From: Cyclobacteriaceae bacterium | GTDB lineage: Bacteria > Bacteroidota > Bacteroidia > Cytophagales > Cyclobacteriaceae | Length of the DNA stretch: 64,000 nt | NCBI GenBank assembly: GCA_030584025.1 | Contig: CP129487.1 | Location: 2,108,001 to 2,172,000, forward strand | Direction: 5' to 3' | Part shown: one piece after another, positions 9,550 through 18,415 of the stretch | How the letters are laid out: every line of letters starts with the position of its first letter | Position numbering within the stretch: the first letter of the stretch is position 1 | Position numbers and translations under genes: made by a program | Notes under the pieces: model-generated | What the model was told of the DNA's origin: nothing | Databases searched by the model: none | Seen by the model: only the letters and a program-made list of their open reading frames with translations

Positions 9550-11070
9550 TCAATACCCTGGATTCTGCGTTAGCGTACCCGCTGAGGCATTTATTTGTTC
9601 TATCGGTATTGGGAACACATTCAAGTTTGGATTTGCATGTGAAGCTTTTTCCCACCAAGCGTTACCCCAAGCTCCAAATCTGATTAAGTCAGTTCTACGC
9701 AAAGATTCAATGAATAACTCACGGCCACGCTCCGCTAACAATTCACCTTCAGTGAGCGCTCCAAGCGGGGTTGCGTCTGCCCGATCTCTAAGTTGATTAA
9801 CTAGACCCAAAGCAGTTGCATCACCAAAGCCGTTCTTTCTGGCTAAAGCTTCAGCTTTATTAAGCAATACTTCACCGTAACGCAAAAGCGGGAAATCATT
9901 GTCCATTTCAGGACTCTGTCCAATTTTAAATCTAAACTTACCAAGCCTTGCACCAGCCTGACGGGAGCCATTTGGAGCTAATTCATTTATTTCAGGTGTA
10001 TAGTTTATTTCCGCCCCATCTTGATCAGCCTGATCAAAAGCCAAGTCTAGAATTGGGTTACCGTTAACATCAGTTTGAGGTCCAACAATAAAGTTATTTT
10101 CTTTACGCTCATCACCATCCTGATATGAATTGTAAAAATCCTCAAGAGTTGAGTAACCATTCCATGGTTGTTGTTGCAATCTAAAGGTAAGTTGGCTAGG
10201 GTAATGAAGGGTCATCTGAGCGATGTTCATTCCTGTCCCAGTGGCTTCATCAAACGGTGCAATGAAAATGTGCTCTATATTATCAACATTATCAGGTGCA
10301 AAAACTGCAGCATAGCTCGGAGACAATTCATAAACCCCGGAATTAATAACCTCATCTGCTGCCGCGATGGCTTCATCGTACATGGCCACACCTGTATAAA
10401 CCTCTGCATTAAGATAGAGACGTGACAAGAGTGCATAAGCAGCTCCTTGACTAGCTCGTGAATACTCGCCCCTTCCTTCCGGAAGATCCGGGATAGCCGC
10501 AAGTAATTCCGACTCAATAAAATCAAATACGTCTTCACGATCGGACTGAGGCACATCAACGCCAGGCGTTGTTACAATTTTAACCCGCCCAAAAAGATCC
10601 ATCAACCTCCAGTAGAAATAAGCTCTCAAGAAACGCAATTGTGCCCGGTTTCCATCAGAAATTTCCGGATCAGTCAAGAGGTCATTACATTGAAAAATTC
10701 CGCCATAAGTATCTACCCAAGCACCATTTATTCCGCCCACCGTAGGTGAAAAATTATGTCGATGCATATTCAGCCAAATACCGCCATCGAACCAATCGCC
10801 ACCTTTCTGTGTAATAACCACCTCATCGGTAGATACTTCAGTTACTGAAAAATAACTTCCATGGTTCGCTGTTCCATTCAATACACGGGTAAATGCAGCA
10901 GATAATCCATCATTTGGAGCAGGTTTGTTTACATTATTCCGTATACCTACTCCCTGATTCGCTGGATCAAACTCCTTTGTGTAATCACCTAAAATCTCTT
11001 CGTCCAAATCACAAGATATGGCGGTAAAGAGCAGGGTCGAAAAAAGTGTATATCTGATTAAGTTTTTCAT
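9550..11070 (-). CDS. susD: SusD/RagB family nutrient-binding outer-membrane lipoprotein
   Basis: A 506-residue SusD-like protein, which caps a SusC-type porin on the cell surface and presents glycans to it. It has a lipoprotein signal ending TAISC (Cys20). The N-terminal helical TPR-like region contains RFLRAYFYWRLMDLFGRV, and the C-terminal part carries RGRELFIESLRRTDLIRFGAWG and ends NPGY, all hallmarks of the RagB/SusD family. It follows SusC by 20 bases. The substrate cannot be read from the sequence. The upstream GH65 and beta-PGM genes suggest an alpha-glucoside, but the downstream VCBS genes are not a known starch set. Confidence 0.93.
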   Translation of the reverse strand: MKNLIRYTLFSTLLFTAISCDLDEEILGDYTKEFDPANQGVGIRNNVNKPAPNDGLSAAFTRVLNGTANHGSYFSVTEVSTDEVVITQKGGDWFDGGIWLNMHRHNFSPTVGGINGAWVDTYGGIFQCNDLLTDPEISDGNRAQLRFLRAYFYWRLMDLFGRVKIVTTPGVDVPQSDREDVFDFIESELLAAIPDLPEGRGEYSRASQGAAYALLSRLYLNAEVYTGVAMYDEAIAAADEVINSGVYELSPSYAAVFAPDNVDNIEHIFIAPFDEATGTGMNIAQMTLHYPSQLTFRLQQQPWNGYSTLEDFYNSYQDGDERKENNFIVGPQTDVNGNPILDLAFDQADQDGAEINYTPEINELAPNGSRQAGARLGKFRFKIGQSPEMDNDFPLLRYGEVLLNKAEALARKNGFGDATALGLVNQLRDRADATPLGALTEGELLAERGRELFIESLRRTDLIRFGAWGNAWWEKASHANPNLNVFPIPIEQINASAGTLTQNPGY

Positions 11071-11090
11071 ATCACTCTACTTTTTAACAA

Positions 11091-14033
11091 TTAAAATCCA
11101 ATATTAACACCGAACGTAAATGTGCGGGCAGTGAAATAGCTGTTCCGTCTATCAATACCAGGTGATAGTACATCCGGAGTGGTTGATTCAAAAGCACCAT
11201 TATCTACCGAACCAAAGTCCTGCAATACAGGTTCTGGATCAATACCCGTGTACTTGGTAATCACAAAAGCATTCTGAACGTTAGCGTAAACCCTAAAGCT
11301 TCGAACTAATTTTGACGAGGTATTGAAGTTATAACCAACCGTCAAGTTATCTAACTTGAAGAAATCGGCCTTTTCAACATAAAGTGAACTAAACTGTGCA
11401 GAGGTTAAACCATCCACTGCCTTATCTGTCTTAATTCGGTTATATGAATTGATCGCTCCTAGGTCAATAGGCTCATAAAAGGCCCTAAAATTATTGACTA
11501 AACTATGACCAAAAGCACCACGGAAAAAAGCATTAATATCCCAGTTCTTTATGGTAATCTGGTTTGTCCAGCCAAGCTCAAGTGCCGGTATACCACTGCC
11601 GAGATTTTTAAAATCACCATTAGGTAAGAGTGCAGAACCCTGATCGGCAATTACTTGACCATCGCCATTTAAATCAGCAAATATCGGTGTACCATTGCCT
11701 TCGTTTACACCATCAAATACAGGACCCCATATTTGACCAATTTCCTCACCAACGGCAACGCGGATCATATTGGTACCGTTTTGACCTGGGGCACCCAAGT
11801 TAGCTCGCGTTTGTTGGTCAATAATAAAGGATTCAAGCGTAGTCTTATACGAGCTTAGTACAACTCCAGGTGTCCATTTAATTTGACCAAAATCAATCGA
11901 TCCATAGGTTAAGCTTAACTCCACACCAGTTGTTTTTAATTCTCCAGCATTTTCGAATCTTCTTCCAGAAGGATATAGGGCAACATCAACATCTCGCTCC
12001 AAAATAAAGTCGCTAATCTTTCTTGTGTACACATCCAGCGCACCAGAAAGTTTCCCCCCAATTCCAAAGTCAATTCCAAAATTCAATTCAGCCTTTTGTT
12101 CCCACTTTAAATCAAGGTTAGCATCACGAACTTTCGAAACACTGCCACCGCCTTGAAAGTTGTAGGTATAAAGATCCTGCGCAAGTCCTGACTCATTAGG
12201 CAATGAACCAGTAATACCATAACCCACGCGTACTTTTAAGGCATCAAAATTATTTAAACTTAAATATCGATTAACATCAACACCAACACCAACAGCAGGG
12301 AAAATTCCAAACCGATTATTTTCACCAAGCTTAGTAGAACCTTCCCTTCTTACCGATCCGTTGATGAAAATTGCATTATCAAATGTGAGGTTGAATCGAG
12401 CAAATGTAGCAATGATTCTATTTTTTGGCGAAACACTACTGCTAATATTAACCAAACTAGCAAGACCTGAAATTCTATCACCTGAAGTTTCGAGAGCCCT
12501 GTATCCCAATTCATCACTTGGAAAATTACCCAATTCAATAAAAATATCTTCAAATTGATCTTGCTGATATGAGTATCCTGCTGAAACATCAAGATTTACT
12601 TTGTTGAATGTGTTCGAGTAGGTACCGTAAGCTTCAAACAACGTAAAACTTCTGTCAGACGTGTACCTACGGGCCAATCCACCACGATTCAAACCTCTGA
12701 ACAAAGAATTTCTTGAGTAATATTCTCCATTAAGGTTGTTCTCATACTGCTGACCATAATTTGCCGTAAGGGTAATCTGATCGGTAATGCCGTAATCAAT
12801 TTTAGCATTGTAATTCAAATTCTTGCGCTTGCCCTCATTAATATTCTGCTCAATAATGGCAACCGGGTTAAAGTTGTCGAATAAAATAGCCTGATAAAAC
12901 TCTCCATTATCAAAGCGAACTGGAGCAGTTGGGTTAAATAAAACCGCGTAGCGAAGGGCCTCATTAAATGAGAAGTCGCTATTTCTATTGGTGAGCGACA
13001 TATTCAGGTCAACCTGAAGTTTATTATCGAGTGTTTTGTGATTCAGATTTGCGCGTGTGTTAACCTGGTCAAACCCTGAACGTTCCAAAATACCTTGAAC
13101 CTGACGAAAGTTAGTGGACATGCGGAAGGTTGTCTGCTGGGTTCCGCCTGAGATTGCAATATTATGGACATTAGTAATACCTGTTCTTGTTACTTCGTCC
13201 TGCCAATCAGTTACCGATCCAAGATCATTTCCTCCCGCATCTACATACTCACTGGCTGACATAACTGGCTGATTCCTCAAAACCGTTGCTGCCGATACGT
13301 ATCCATTATAGCTAACACCAACACCTCCTCTGCTTGAGCCTCGCTTGGTTGTTACAAGAATAACACCACTGGATCCACGACTTCCATAGATAGCAGCTGC
13401 AGAACCATCCTTAAGAACACTTACTGATTCAATATCATTTGGATCAACGTTATCAAGAGAAGCTCCAATTACACCATCAATAACAACGAGGGGTTGAGTG
13501 TTTGCTCCAACTGTTGAAATACCACGCAACCGAATTGTAGCTGCTGAGTTCGGGTTACCTCCACGATTGTAGATACTTAGACCTGGAACCTTGCCCTGCA
13601 GCAATTGGGTTGCATCGTTAATATTACCTTGGTTAAATTCTTTTGTAGTCAAAGAAACAACGGAACTCGTGATCTCCTTTTTATCTTGAGATCCGTAACC
13701 TGTAACCACAATTTCTGACAATGCCGTTACATCTGAGTTCAGTGCAACATTAATTGTCGTTTGATTTCCAACCTGCACTTCCTGCGTGGCGAAACCCACA
13801 AACGTAAAGACAAGCGTAGCATCAGACCCAACTGAAATAGAATAGTTGCCGTCAGCATCAGAAGTGGTTCCATTACTGGTTCCCTTCTCCAGAATATTCA
13901 CGCCAGGAATTGCACTGCCATCATCGGATGCCGTGACCTTGCCCGTAACGGTTCGCTGCGCGAATGATGTGAAAGCGCCAAGCATTAAAAGAACTAGCAG
14001 GCACCCTCGTGTTAACAGATAGAGTTTTCTCAT
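11091..14033 (-). CDS. susC: SusC/RagA family TonB-linked outer-membrane protein
   Basis: A 980-residue TonB-dependent transporter that moves oligosaccharides across the outer membrane. A signal peptide (about residues 1-26) is followed by a carboxypeptidase-D-regulatory-like domain with GVNILEKGTSNGTTSDADG. Next is the signature LSEIVVTGYGSQDKKEI, a plug with GSRGSSGVILVTTKRG, and a long beta-barrel ending in phenylalanine (VNIGF). It is the first gene of a sus-like operon with its own upstream region (14034-14235) holding a LacI-type palindrome at 14167-14180. The N-terminal ~110 residues closely resemble those of the second SusC (28182-31196), while the barrels differ. I infer different substrates. 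Confidence 0.95.
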   Translation of the reverse strand: MRKLYLLTRGCLLVLLMLGAFTSFAQRTVTGKVTASDDGSAIPGVNILEKGTSNGTTSDADGNYSISVGSDATLVFTFVGFATQEVQVGNQTTINVALNSDVTALSEIVVTGYGSQDKKEITSSVVSLTTKEFNQGNINDATQLLQGKVPGLSIYNRGGNPNSAATIRLRGISTVGANTQPLVVIDGVIGASLDNVDPNDIESVSVLKDGSAAAIYGSRGSSGVILVTTKRGSSRGGVGVSYNGYVSAATVLRNQPVMSASEYVDAGGNDLGSVTDWQDEVTRTGITNVHNIAISGGTQQTTFRMSTNFRQVQGILERSGFDQVNTRANLNHKTLDNKLQVDLNMSLTNRNSDFSFNEALRYAVLFNPTAPVRFDNGEFYQAILFDNFNPVAIIEQNINEGKRKNLNYNAKIDYGITDQITLTANYGQQYENNLNGEYYSRNSLFRGLNRGGLARRYTSDRSFTLFEAYGTYSNTFNKVNLDVSAGYSYQQDQFEDIFIELGNFPSDELGYRALETSGDRISGLASLVNISSSVSPKNRIIATFARFNLTFDNAIFINGSVRREGSTKLGENNRFGIFPAVGVGVDVNRYLSLNNFDALKVRVGYGITGSLPNESGLAQDLYTYNFQGGGSVSKVRDANLDLKWEQKAELNFGIDFGIGGKLSGALDVYTRKISDFILERDVDVALYPSGRRFENAGELKTTGVELSLTYGSIDFGQIKWTPGVVLSSYKTTLESFIIDQQTRANLGAPGQNGTNMIRVAVGEEIGQIWGPVFDGVNEGNGTPIFADLNGDGQVIADQGSALLPNGDFKNLGSGIPALELGWTNQITIKNWDINAFFRGAFGHSLVNNFRAFYEPIDLGAINSYNRIKTDKAVDGLTSAQFSSLYVEKADFFKLDNLTVGYNFNTSSKLVRSFRVYANVQNAFVITKYTGIDPEPVLQDFGSVDNGAFESTTPDVLSPGIDRRNSYFTARTFTFGVNIGF

Positions 14034-14090
14034 AATTAAGAAGTGTTAAGGTTAAGTGTTAAACAGGTTATTAGTATGTTATACTTCTAT

Positions 14091-14122
14091 TAAATATAGG
14101 GCTTTTGTTTCCGAAATTGAAA
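14091..14122 (-). promoter_or_regulatory. Candidate Bacteroidetes-type promoter of the first susC operon
   Basis: On the minus strand TATATTTA (14091-14098) resembles the Bacteroidetes -7 element TAnnTTTG. A TTT triplet lies 21 bases upstream (14120-14122) as a possible -33 element. It ends 57 bases before the susC start codon. The match is partial. Confidence 0.4.
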
Positions 14123-14166
14123 GAAAATAGCCTCAAAAAGCAGTCAATTTTCTTCGGAAACGACTT

Positions 14167-14180
14167 CGCAAACGTTTGCG
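14167..14180. promoter_or_regulatory. LacI-family operator upstream of the first susC
   Basis: CGCAAACGTTTGCG is a perfect 14-base palindrome with the central CG typical of LacI/PurR-family operators. It lies 134 bases before the susC start and about 45 bases upstream of the candidate -33 element. Two related sites are at 17296-17309 and 31311-31324. The LacI-type regulator encoded at 17370 is the obvious candidate to bind it. A position upstream of the core promoter fits activation better than simple blockage, but this is inference. Confidence 0.75.
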
Positions 14181-14235
14181 GCTTATAATAAATGTGCAAC
14201 TCAAGGCGCAACAGTTGCACAAAGCATGATCTTGT

Positions 14236-16515
14236 TTAACGCAATGACGCTAATGAGCCGTTGATATGAATCGTCAGCGGATCACCAGCTTCAAGAAAAG
14301 CGCATTGAGAATCTTTACGGACTTCAACTCTTACTACACTATTTCTGAACTTCACTTTAAATGTATACGACTCCCATCTTGATGGAATGAAGGGGTTCAA
14401 TTGAAGTTGGCCCTTAACCACGCGCATGCCACCAAACCCTTTGATTACACTCAACCAAGTACCTGCCATACTGGTAATGTGACAACCATCTTCGGTGTCG
14501 TTATTGTAATCATCTAGATCAAGACGGGCAGTACGCAGGTACATCTCGTACGCTTTTTCTTCGTATCCAAGTTTGGCGGCTAGTATGGAATGCACACAAG
14601 GCGATAAAGACGATTCGTGCACGGTCATGGGTTCGTAAAAATCAAAATTGCGCTTGATGGTTTCATTATCGAAACGCTCTTCAAAAAAATACAAGCCCTG
14701 CAATACATCTGCCTGCTTGATAAAGCATGAACGTAAAATTCTATCCCACGACCATTTTTGATTCAATGGTCGATCTTCTTTTTTCAATTGACTAACGCTC
14801 ATCAGTTCCTTATCCAGGAAACCATCTTGCTGAAGAAAGACGCCTCTCTTTGCATCTTCAGGAAAATACATCTGGTTGATAATAGCTTCCCATTGAGTAA
14901 GTTCTTCATCTTTAAAGTTTAGCCTGGTCATAATTTCCTTATATGCCTTGCTGTCTCTCGACTTAGCATAGGCAAGCGATTCTTTAGTATACGACAGCGT
15001 CCATGTAGCGATGTAATTTGTGTACCAGTTGTTATTCACATTATTCTCATACTCATTCGGGCCGGTGACGCCAAGCATTACATACTTCTTTTTGTCTTCC
15101 GACCAATTAACACGTTGAGCCCAGAACCTGGAAATACCAATCAACACTTCCAGTCCGTACTCAATCAAGTAACCCTCATCACCGGTATACCGGATATAAT
15201 CGTAGATCGCATAGGCAATCGCCCCGTTCCGATGTATTTCTTCAAAGGTAATTTCCCACTCGTTATGGCATTCCTCCCCATTCATGGTAACCATAGGATA
15301 GAGTGCTGCGCCATCTTTAAAACCTAACTTCTGTGCATTCTCGATAGCCTTCTGCAAATGCTTATACCGATACACTAAAAGATTTCGCGCCACTTTCTGT
15401 TCTGATGTGCCTAAATAAAAAGGCAGGCAATAGGCTTCCGTATCCCAGTAGGTACTGCCTCCATATTTCTCTCCGGTAAAACCTTTTGGGCCAATGTTTA
15501 AGCGTTGATCTTCACCTGTATAGGTTTGGGTAAGTTGAAAAATATTAAACCGTATTCCTTGCTGGGCGGCAACATCCCCTTCAATGGTAATGTCGCATTC
15601 ATTCCACTTATGTTCCCATACGGCCTCATGCTCAGCAAGAAGTTTTTCGAAACCCGTTTGCTGCAAGTCACCCAAAATGTATTGACAATGCGATACCAGT
15701 TTTTCCTTTGGATGATTTTCAGAAGATAGGATAGCTGCATACTTGTATACCACCAACTCTTTTCCTTCGTTCAGATCGACCTGAATGACATTGCCCGCAA
15801 ATTTTTCACGTAACTCTGTATTGATTCTTCCTTTAACTTCTTTTCCCTCCTCTTGAATGTAATAACGCATGCCGGAGCACACATGAAAGAAGGTCTTCTT
15901 CGTTTCAGCTGTTACTATGCACTCACCCTTCTCCGCATGTTTGTAAACCTCAGTCCAGAATTTTTCATCGTAGTTAGAGTCAGTATTCTTGACATCTGCG
16001 TCTATATACAAAGACAAAGTGGCTTTCGATGAGAAGTTCAACGGGGTAATGGCATATCGGATAGCACCCACCTCTCCCCTGGCCATGCTGCAAAAACGTT
16101 TCGCGTCAATTTTCAATCGCTTACCATCAGCAAGGGTGGCTATGAACGCCCGTGATAGTAAACCTGTCTTCATATCCAGAATGCGTTTGAATTCTTCCAC
16201 CTTACAAGTGGCCAGATCCAGTTTTTGATTCCCAATCGTAACGTGCACGCTAATCCAAGCAGGTGCATTCAACACTTTGGCAAAGTATTCAGGATAACCA
16301 TTCTTCCACCACCCTACCCGGGTTTTATCAGGATAATAAACGCCTGCCACATAACTTCCCTGTAACGTTTCACCACTATAGGCCTCTTCAAAATTGGCAC
16401 GTTGCCCCATCCGTCCGTTACCGATACTGAAAACGCTTTCAGCAATTTTGTTATAGTGCGGATTGAATCCTTCTTCAATAATGTGCCACGGATGATGTTT
16501 GAAATAATCCTTCAT
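14236..16515 (-). CDS. GH65 family disaccharide phosphorylase, probably maltose phosphorylase
   Basis: A 759-residue glycoside hydrolase family 65 enzyme with the usual family length and no signal peptide, so cytoplasmic. GH65 phosphorylases split an alpha-glucosyl disaccharide with inorganic phosphate to give glucose and beta-glucose 1-phosphate. The general acid is Glu488 in VTGPNEYENNVNNNWYTN, matching the maltose phosphorylase motif. The phosphate-site HESSLSP motif is also present. The gene starts 5 bases after beta-phosphoglucomutase, which uses exactly its product. Kojibiose, trehalose or nigerose could be the substrate instead; maltose is favoured by the neighbouring starch-type operon and maltose-type importer. 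Confidence 0.9.
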   Translation of the reverse strand: MKDYFKHHPWHIIEEGFNPHYNKIAESVFSIGNGRMGQRANFEEAYSGETLQGSYVAGVYYPDKTRVGWWKNGYPEYFAKVLNAPAWISVHVTIGNQKLDLATCKVEEFKRILDMKTGLLSRAFIATLADGKRLKIDAKRFCSMARGEVGAIRYAITPLNFSSKATLSLYIDADVKNTDSNYDEKFWTEVYKHAEKGECIVTAETKKTFFHVCSGMRYYIQEEGKEVKGRINTELREKFAGNVIQVDLNEGKELVVYKYAAILSSENHPKEKLVSHCQYILGDLQQTGFEKLLAEHEAVWEHKWNECDITIEGDVAAQQGIRFNIFQLTQTYTGEDQRLNIGPKGFTGEKYGGSTYWDTEAYCLPFYLGTSEQKVARNLLVYRYKHLQKAIENAQKLGFKDGAALYPMVTMNGEECHNEWEITFEEIHRNGAIAYAIYDYIRYTGDEGYLIEYGLEVLIGISRFWAQRVNWSEDKKKYVMLGVTGPNEYENNVNNNWYTNYIATWTLSYTKESLAYAKSRDSKAYKEIMTRLNFKDEELTQWEAIINQMYFPEDAKRGVFLQQDGFLDKELMSVSQLKKEDRPLNQKWSWDRILRSCFIKQADVLQGLYFFEERFDNETIKRNFDFYEPMTVHESSLSPCVHSILAAKLGYEEKAYEMYLRTARLDLDDYNNDTEDGCHITSMAGTWLSVIKGFGGMRVVKGQLQLNPFIPSRWESYTFKVKFRNSVVRVEVRKDSQCAFLEAGDPLTIHINGSLASLR

Positions 16516-16520
16516 GGTGA

Positions 16521-17162
16521 TCAGAGGTTATTTAATAGTTGATAGTTCAGTTGACCAATCCGATTTACAACCAGATTAGCCTTATGCAATTGTTCCTTCT
16601 TTCCTATTCCCACACATTTCATTCCCGCACGAATGGCAGCTTCAACTCCAGCTTCAGCATCTTCCACTACTACACATTCATTCGGATTTACCTGAAGCAT
16701 ACCTGCCGCCTTTAAAAAAATCTCTGGATCAGGTTTAGAGCGGGCAATCATATTACCATCTACAATCGCCTCAAAATAATTACCGATCTCCAATTTCTTT
16801 AAAACGGTTTGCGCATTTTTGCTACTGGAAGCTAAGGCAACCTTAACACCATGAGCTTTAAGCTCAGCGAACAGTTCCGTTGCTCCATCAAAAATTTCTT
16901 CCTTCTTCATAGCCTCGATAAACTCCACAAACCACCCATTTTTACGTGTAGCTAAAGCCTCCTTTTCAAGGTCGCTGCGCTGTAAACGACCCAACTCCAA
17001 AATGATATTAAGCGACTCCATTCTACCTACTCCTTTTAAGCGCTCGTTAAGCTCGCTGGTTAGCTCTACATTTAACTCCTTCGCCAATTTTTGCCACGCC
17101 AAAAAATGGTATCGGGCAGTATCTACAATCACTCCGTCTAAATCAAAAATACATGCAACCAC
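16521..17162 (-). CDS. pgmB: Beta-phosphoglucomutase (HAD superfamily)
   Basis: A 213-residue HAD phosphatase-fold enzyme that converts beta-glucose 1-phosphate to glucose 6-phosphate. Catalytic DxD residues are Asp7 and Asp9 in FDLDGVIVDTA. The cap contains KGVGRMESL (substrate-specificity loop). LASSSKN supplies HAD motif II, SKPDPEIF motif III and VVEDAEAGVEAA motif IV. It precedes the GH65 phosphorylase by 5 bases, the classic pairing for cytoplasmic maltose phosphorolysis. The gene is divergent from the LacI-type regulator and shares with it an intergenic region containing an operator-like palindrome. Confidence 0.93.
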   Translation of the reverse strand: MVACIFDLDGVIVDTARYHFLAWQKLAKELNVELTSELNERLKGVGRMESLNIILELGRLQRSDLEKEALATRKNGWFVEFIEAMKKEEIFDGATELFAELKAHGVKVALASSSKNAQTVLKKLEIGNYFEAIVDGNMIARSKPDPEIFLKAAGMLQVNPNECVVVEDAEAGVEAAIRAGMKCVGIGKKEQLHKANLVVNRIGQLNYQLLNNL

Positions 17163-17295
17163 AGGCTTGCAACTTTAGTAATCAGAAATAAATTTTGCCT
17201 TAAACTTAGCTTTAGTTTTTAAATGTTTTAGGTTTAACGATTGTAATTACGCGTATCAGAAAGAATTATAGTTACCGCAACAGGCAGGATTGTTA

Positions 17296-17309
17296 TGCAA
17301 ACGATTGCA
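17296..17309. promoter_or_regulatory. LacI-family operator between pgmB and lacI-type gene
   Basis: TGCAAACGATTGCA is a near-perfect palindrome around a central CG (one mismatched pair) and matches the sites at 14167 and 31311. It lies 60 bases before the regulator start codon, just upstream of a weak -7-like TAACTTGT at 17321-17328. Autoregulation, and control of pgmB-GH65 on the other strand, are both plausible. Confidence 0.7.
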
Positions 17310-17369
17310 AAAAATTATTGTAACTTGTCCCCCTGAGTGAGTCACGAATTTTTGGAGTTAGATTAGTTT

Positions 17370-18413
17370 ATGAAATACAACCAGGTAACAATTAAAGACA
17401 TTGCGAGAGAGCTAGGCATTTCTCCTTCCACAGTTTCACGCGCCTTGAAAGACCACCCGGATATTAGCCCGGATACGAAAAAAGCCGTGAACGAACTGGC
17501 CGAAAAATTAAATTACCAACCCAACATTGTAGCCCTTAGCCTCCGACAAAGCAAAACCAACACGATTGGTGTTATCATACCCGAGATTGTTCATTTCTTT
17601 TTCTCTACCGTTATCAGCGGCATAGAAGATGTAGCCTACAGTGCCGGTTATAATGTTATCCTGGCCCAATCCAACGAATCGCAAACCCGTGAGATTTCCG
17701 ATATCAAAGCGCTGTTCAACAGCCGCGTAGATGGCATGCTCATGTCCGTATCGCGTGAGACTACAAACTTTGATCACATTGAATCCATGCTGGCCAAGGG
17801 TGTTCCGATTGTATTCTTTGATCGGGTATATGATACCGGCCAGGCGAGTAAAATTATTGTAGACGATTTTACTGGAGCCAAAGAAGCTACGCTTCACCTG
17901 ATTGATCAGGGATGTAAACGCATTGCACACATTGAAGGGCCGCCAAACCTGGAGATTAGCAAGCAACGTTTGGAAGGCTACAAAGAAGCATTGAAAGAAC
18001 ACAACATGCCTTTCAACAAAGAATTGGTAGCCATATGTCCTTCAGGTACTATTGAAGAAGGGAAAAAGGCAACGGAAAAATTACTAAGCTTGAAAAATCC
18101 TCCTGATGCCATCTTTGCCACCAACGATCCGGCTGCCATGGGCGCCATGCAGGCCATTAAAGCTAAAGGTTTGAAAATGCCAGATGATGTTGCCCTTGTT
18201 GGTTTCAGCAACTGGTTCTTTAGCTCGCTGATGGATCCACCGCTTTCTTCGGTTGACCAACCAGGTTTCGAAATGGGTCAGGAAGCCGCTAAACTTCTTA
18301 TCCGCCAGATCGAAAAGCAGGAGAAAGATGATGAGGACATCACACCGGAAACGAAGATTTTAAAAACACGCCTGATCATTCGGGAGTCATCGCAAAAGAA
18401 AGCTAAAAAGTAA
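17370..18413 (+). CDS. LacI-family transcriptional regulator of the sugar-utilisation region
   Basis: A 347-residue LacI/GalR regulator. The N-terminal helix-turn-helix (about residues 7-30) reads TIKDIARELGISPSTVSRAL, followed by the hinge region and a periplasmic-binding-protein-like sensor domain (IGVIIPEIVHFFFS to the C-terminus) with FDRVYDTGQ and FATNDPAAMGAMQAI segments. It is cytoplasmic and binds palindromic DNA, responding to a sugar or sugar phosphate. It sits divergently from pgmB-GH65 and near three matching operators (14167, 17296, 31311), so it probably controls both susC operons. The effector is not evident; maltose or a malto-oligosaccharide is inferred. It is convergent with the next gene with only 2 bases between stops, so no separate terminator exists there. 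Confidence 0.93.
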   Translation: MKYNQVTIKDIARELGISPSTVSRALKDHPDISPDTKKAVNELAEKLNYQPNIVALSLRQSKTNTIGVIIPEIVHFFFSTVISGIEDVAYSAGYNVILAQSNESQTREISDIKALFNSRVDGMLMSVSRETTNFDHIESMLAKGVPIVFFDRVYDTGQASKIIVDDFTGAKEATLHLIDQGCKRIAHIEGPPNLEISKQRLEGYKEALKEHNMPFNKELVAICPSGTIEEGKKATEKLLSLKNPPDAIFATNDPAAMGAMQAIKAKGLKMPDDVALVGFSNWFFSSLMDPPLSSVDQPGFEMGQEAAKLLIRQIEKQEKDDEDITPETKILKTRLIIRESSQKKAKK

Positions 18414-18415
18414 GT

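Noticed and set aside
17233..17246. TTAACGATTGTAA-like sequence resembling the LacI operator
   Set aside because: It shares the AACGATTG core but is not palindromic around the central CG.
17508..18002. 164-codon open frame antisense to the LacI-type gene
   Set aside because: It lies wholly inside a clearly coding gene and its translation shows no domain; likely a shadow frame.
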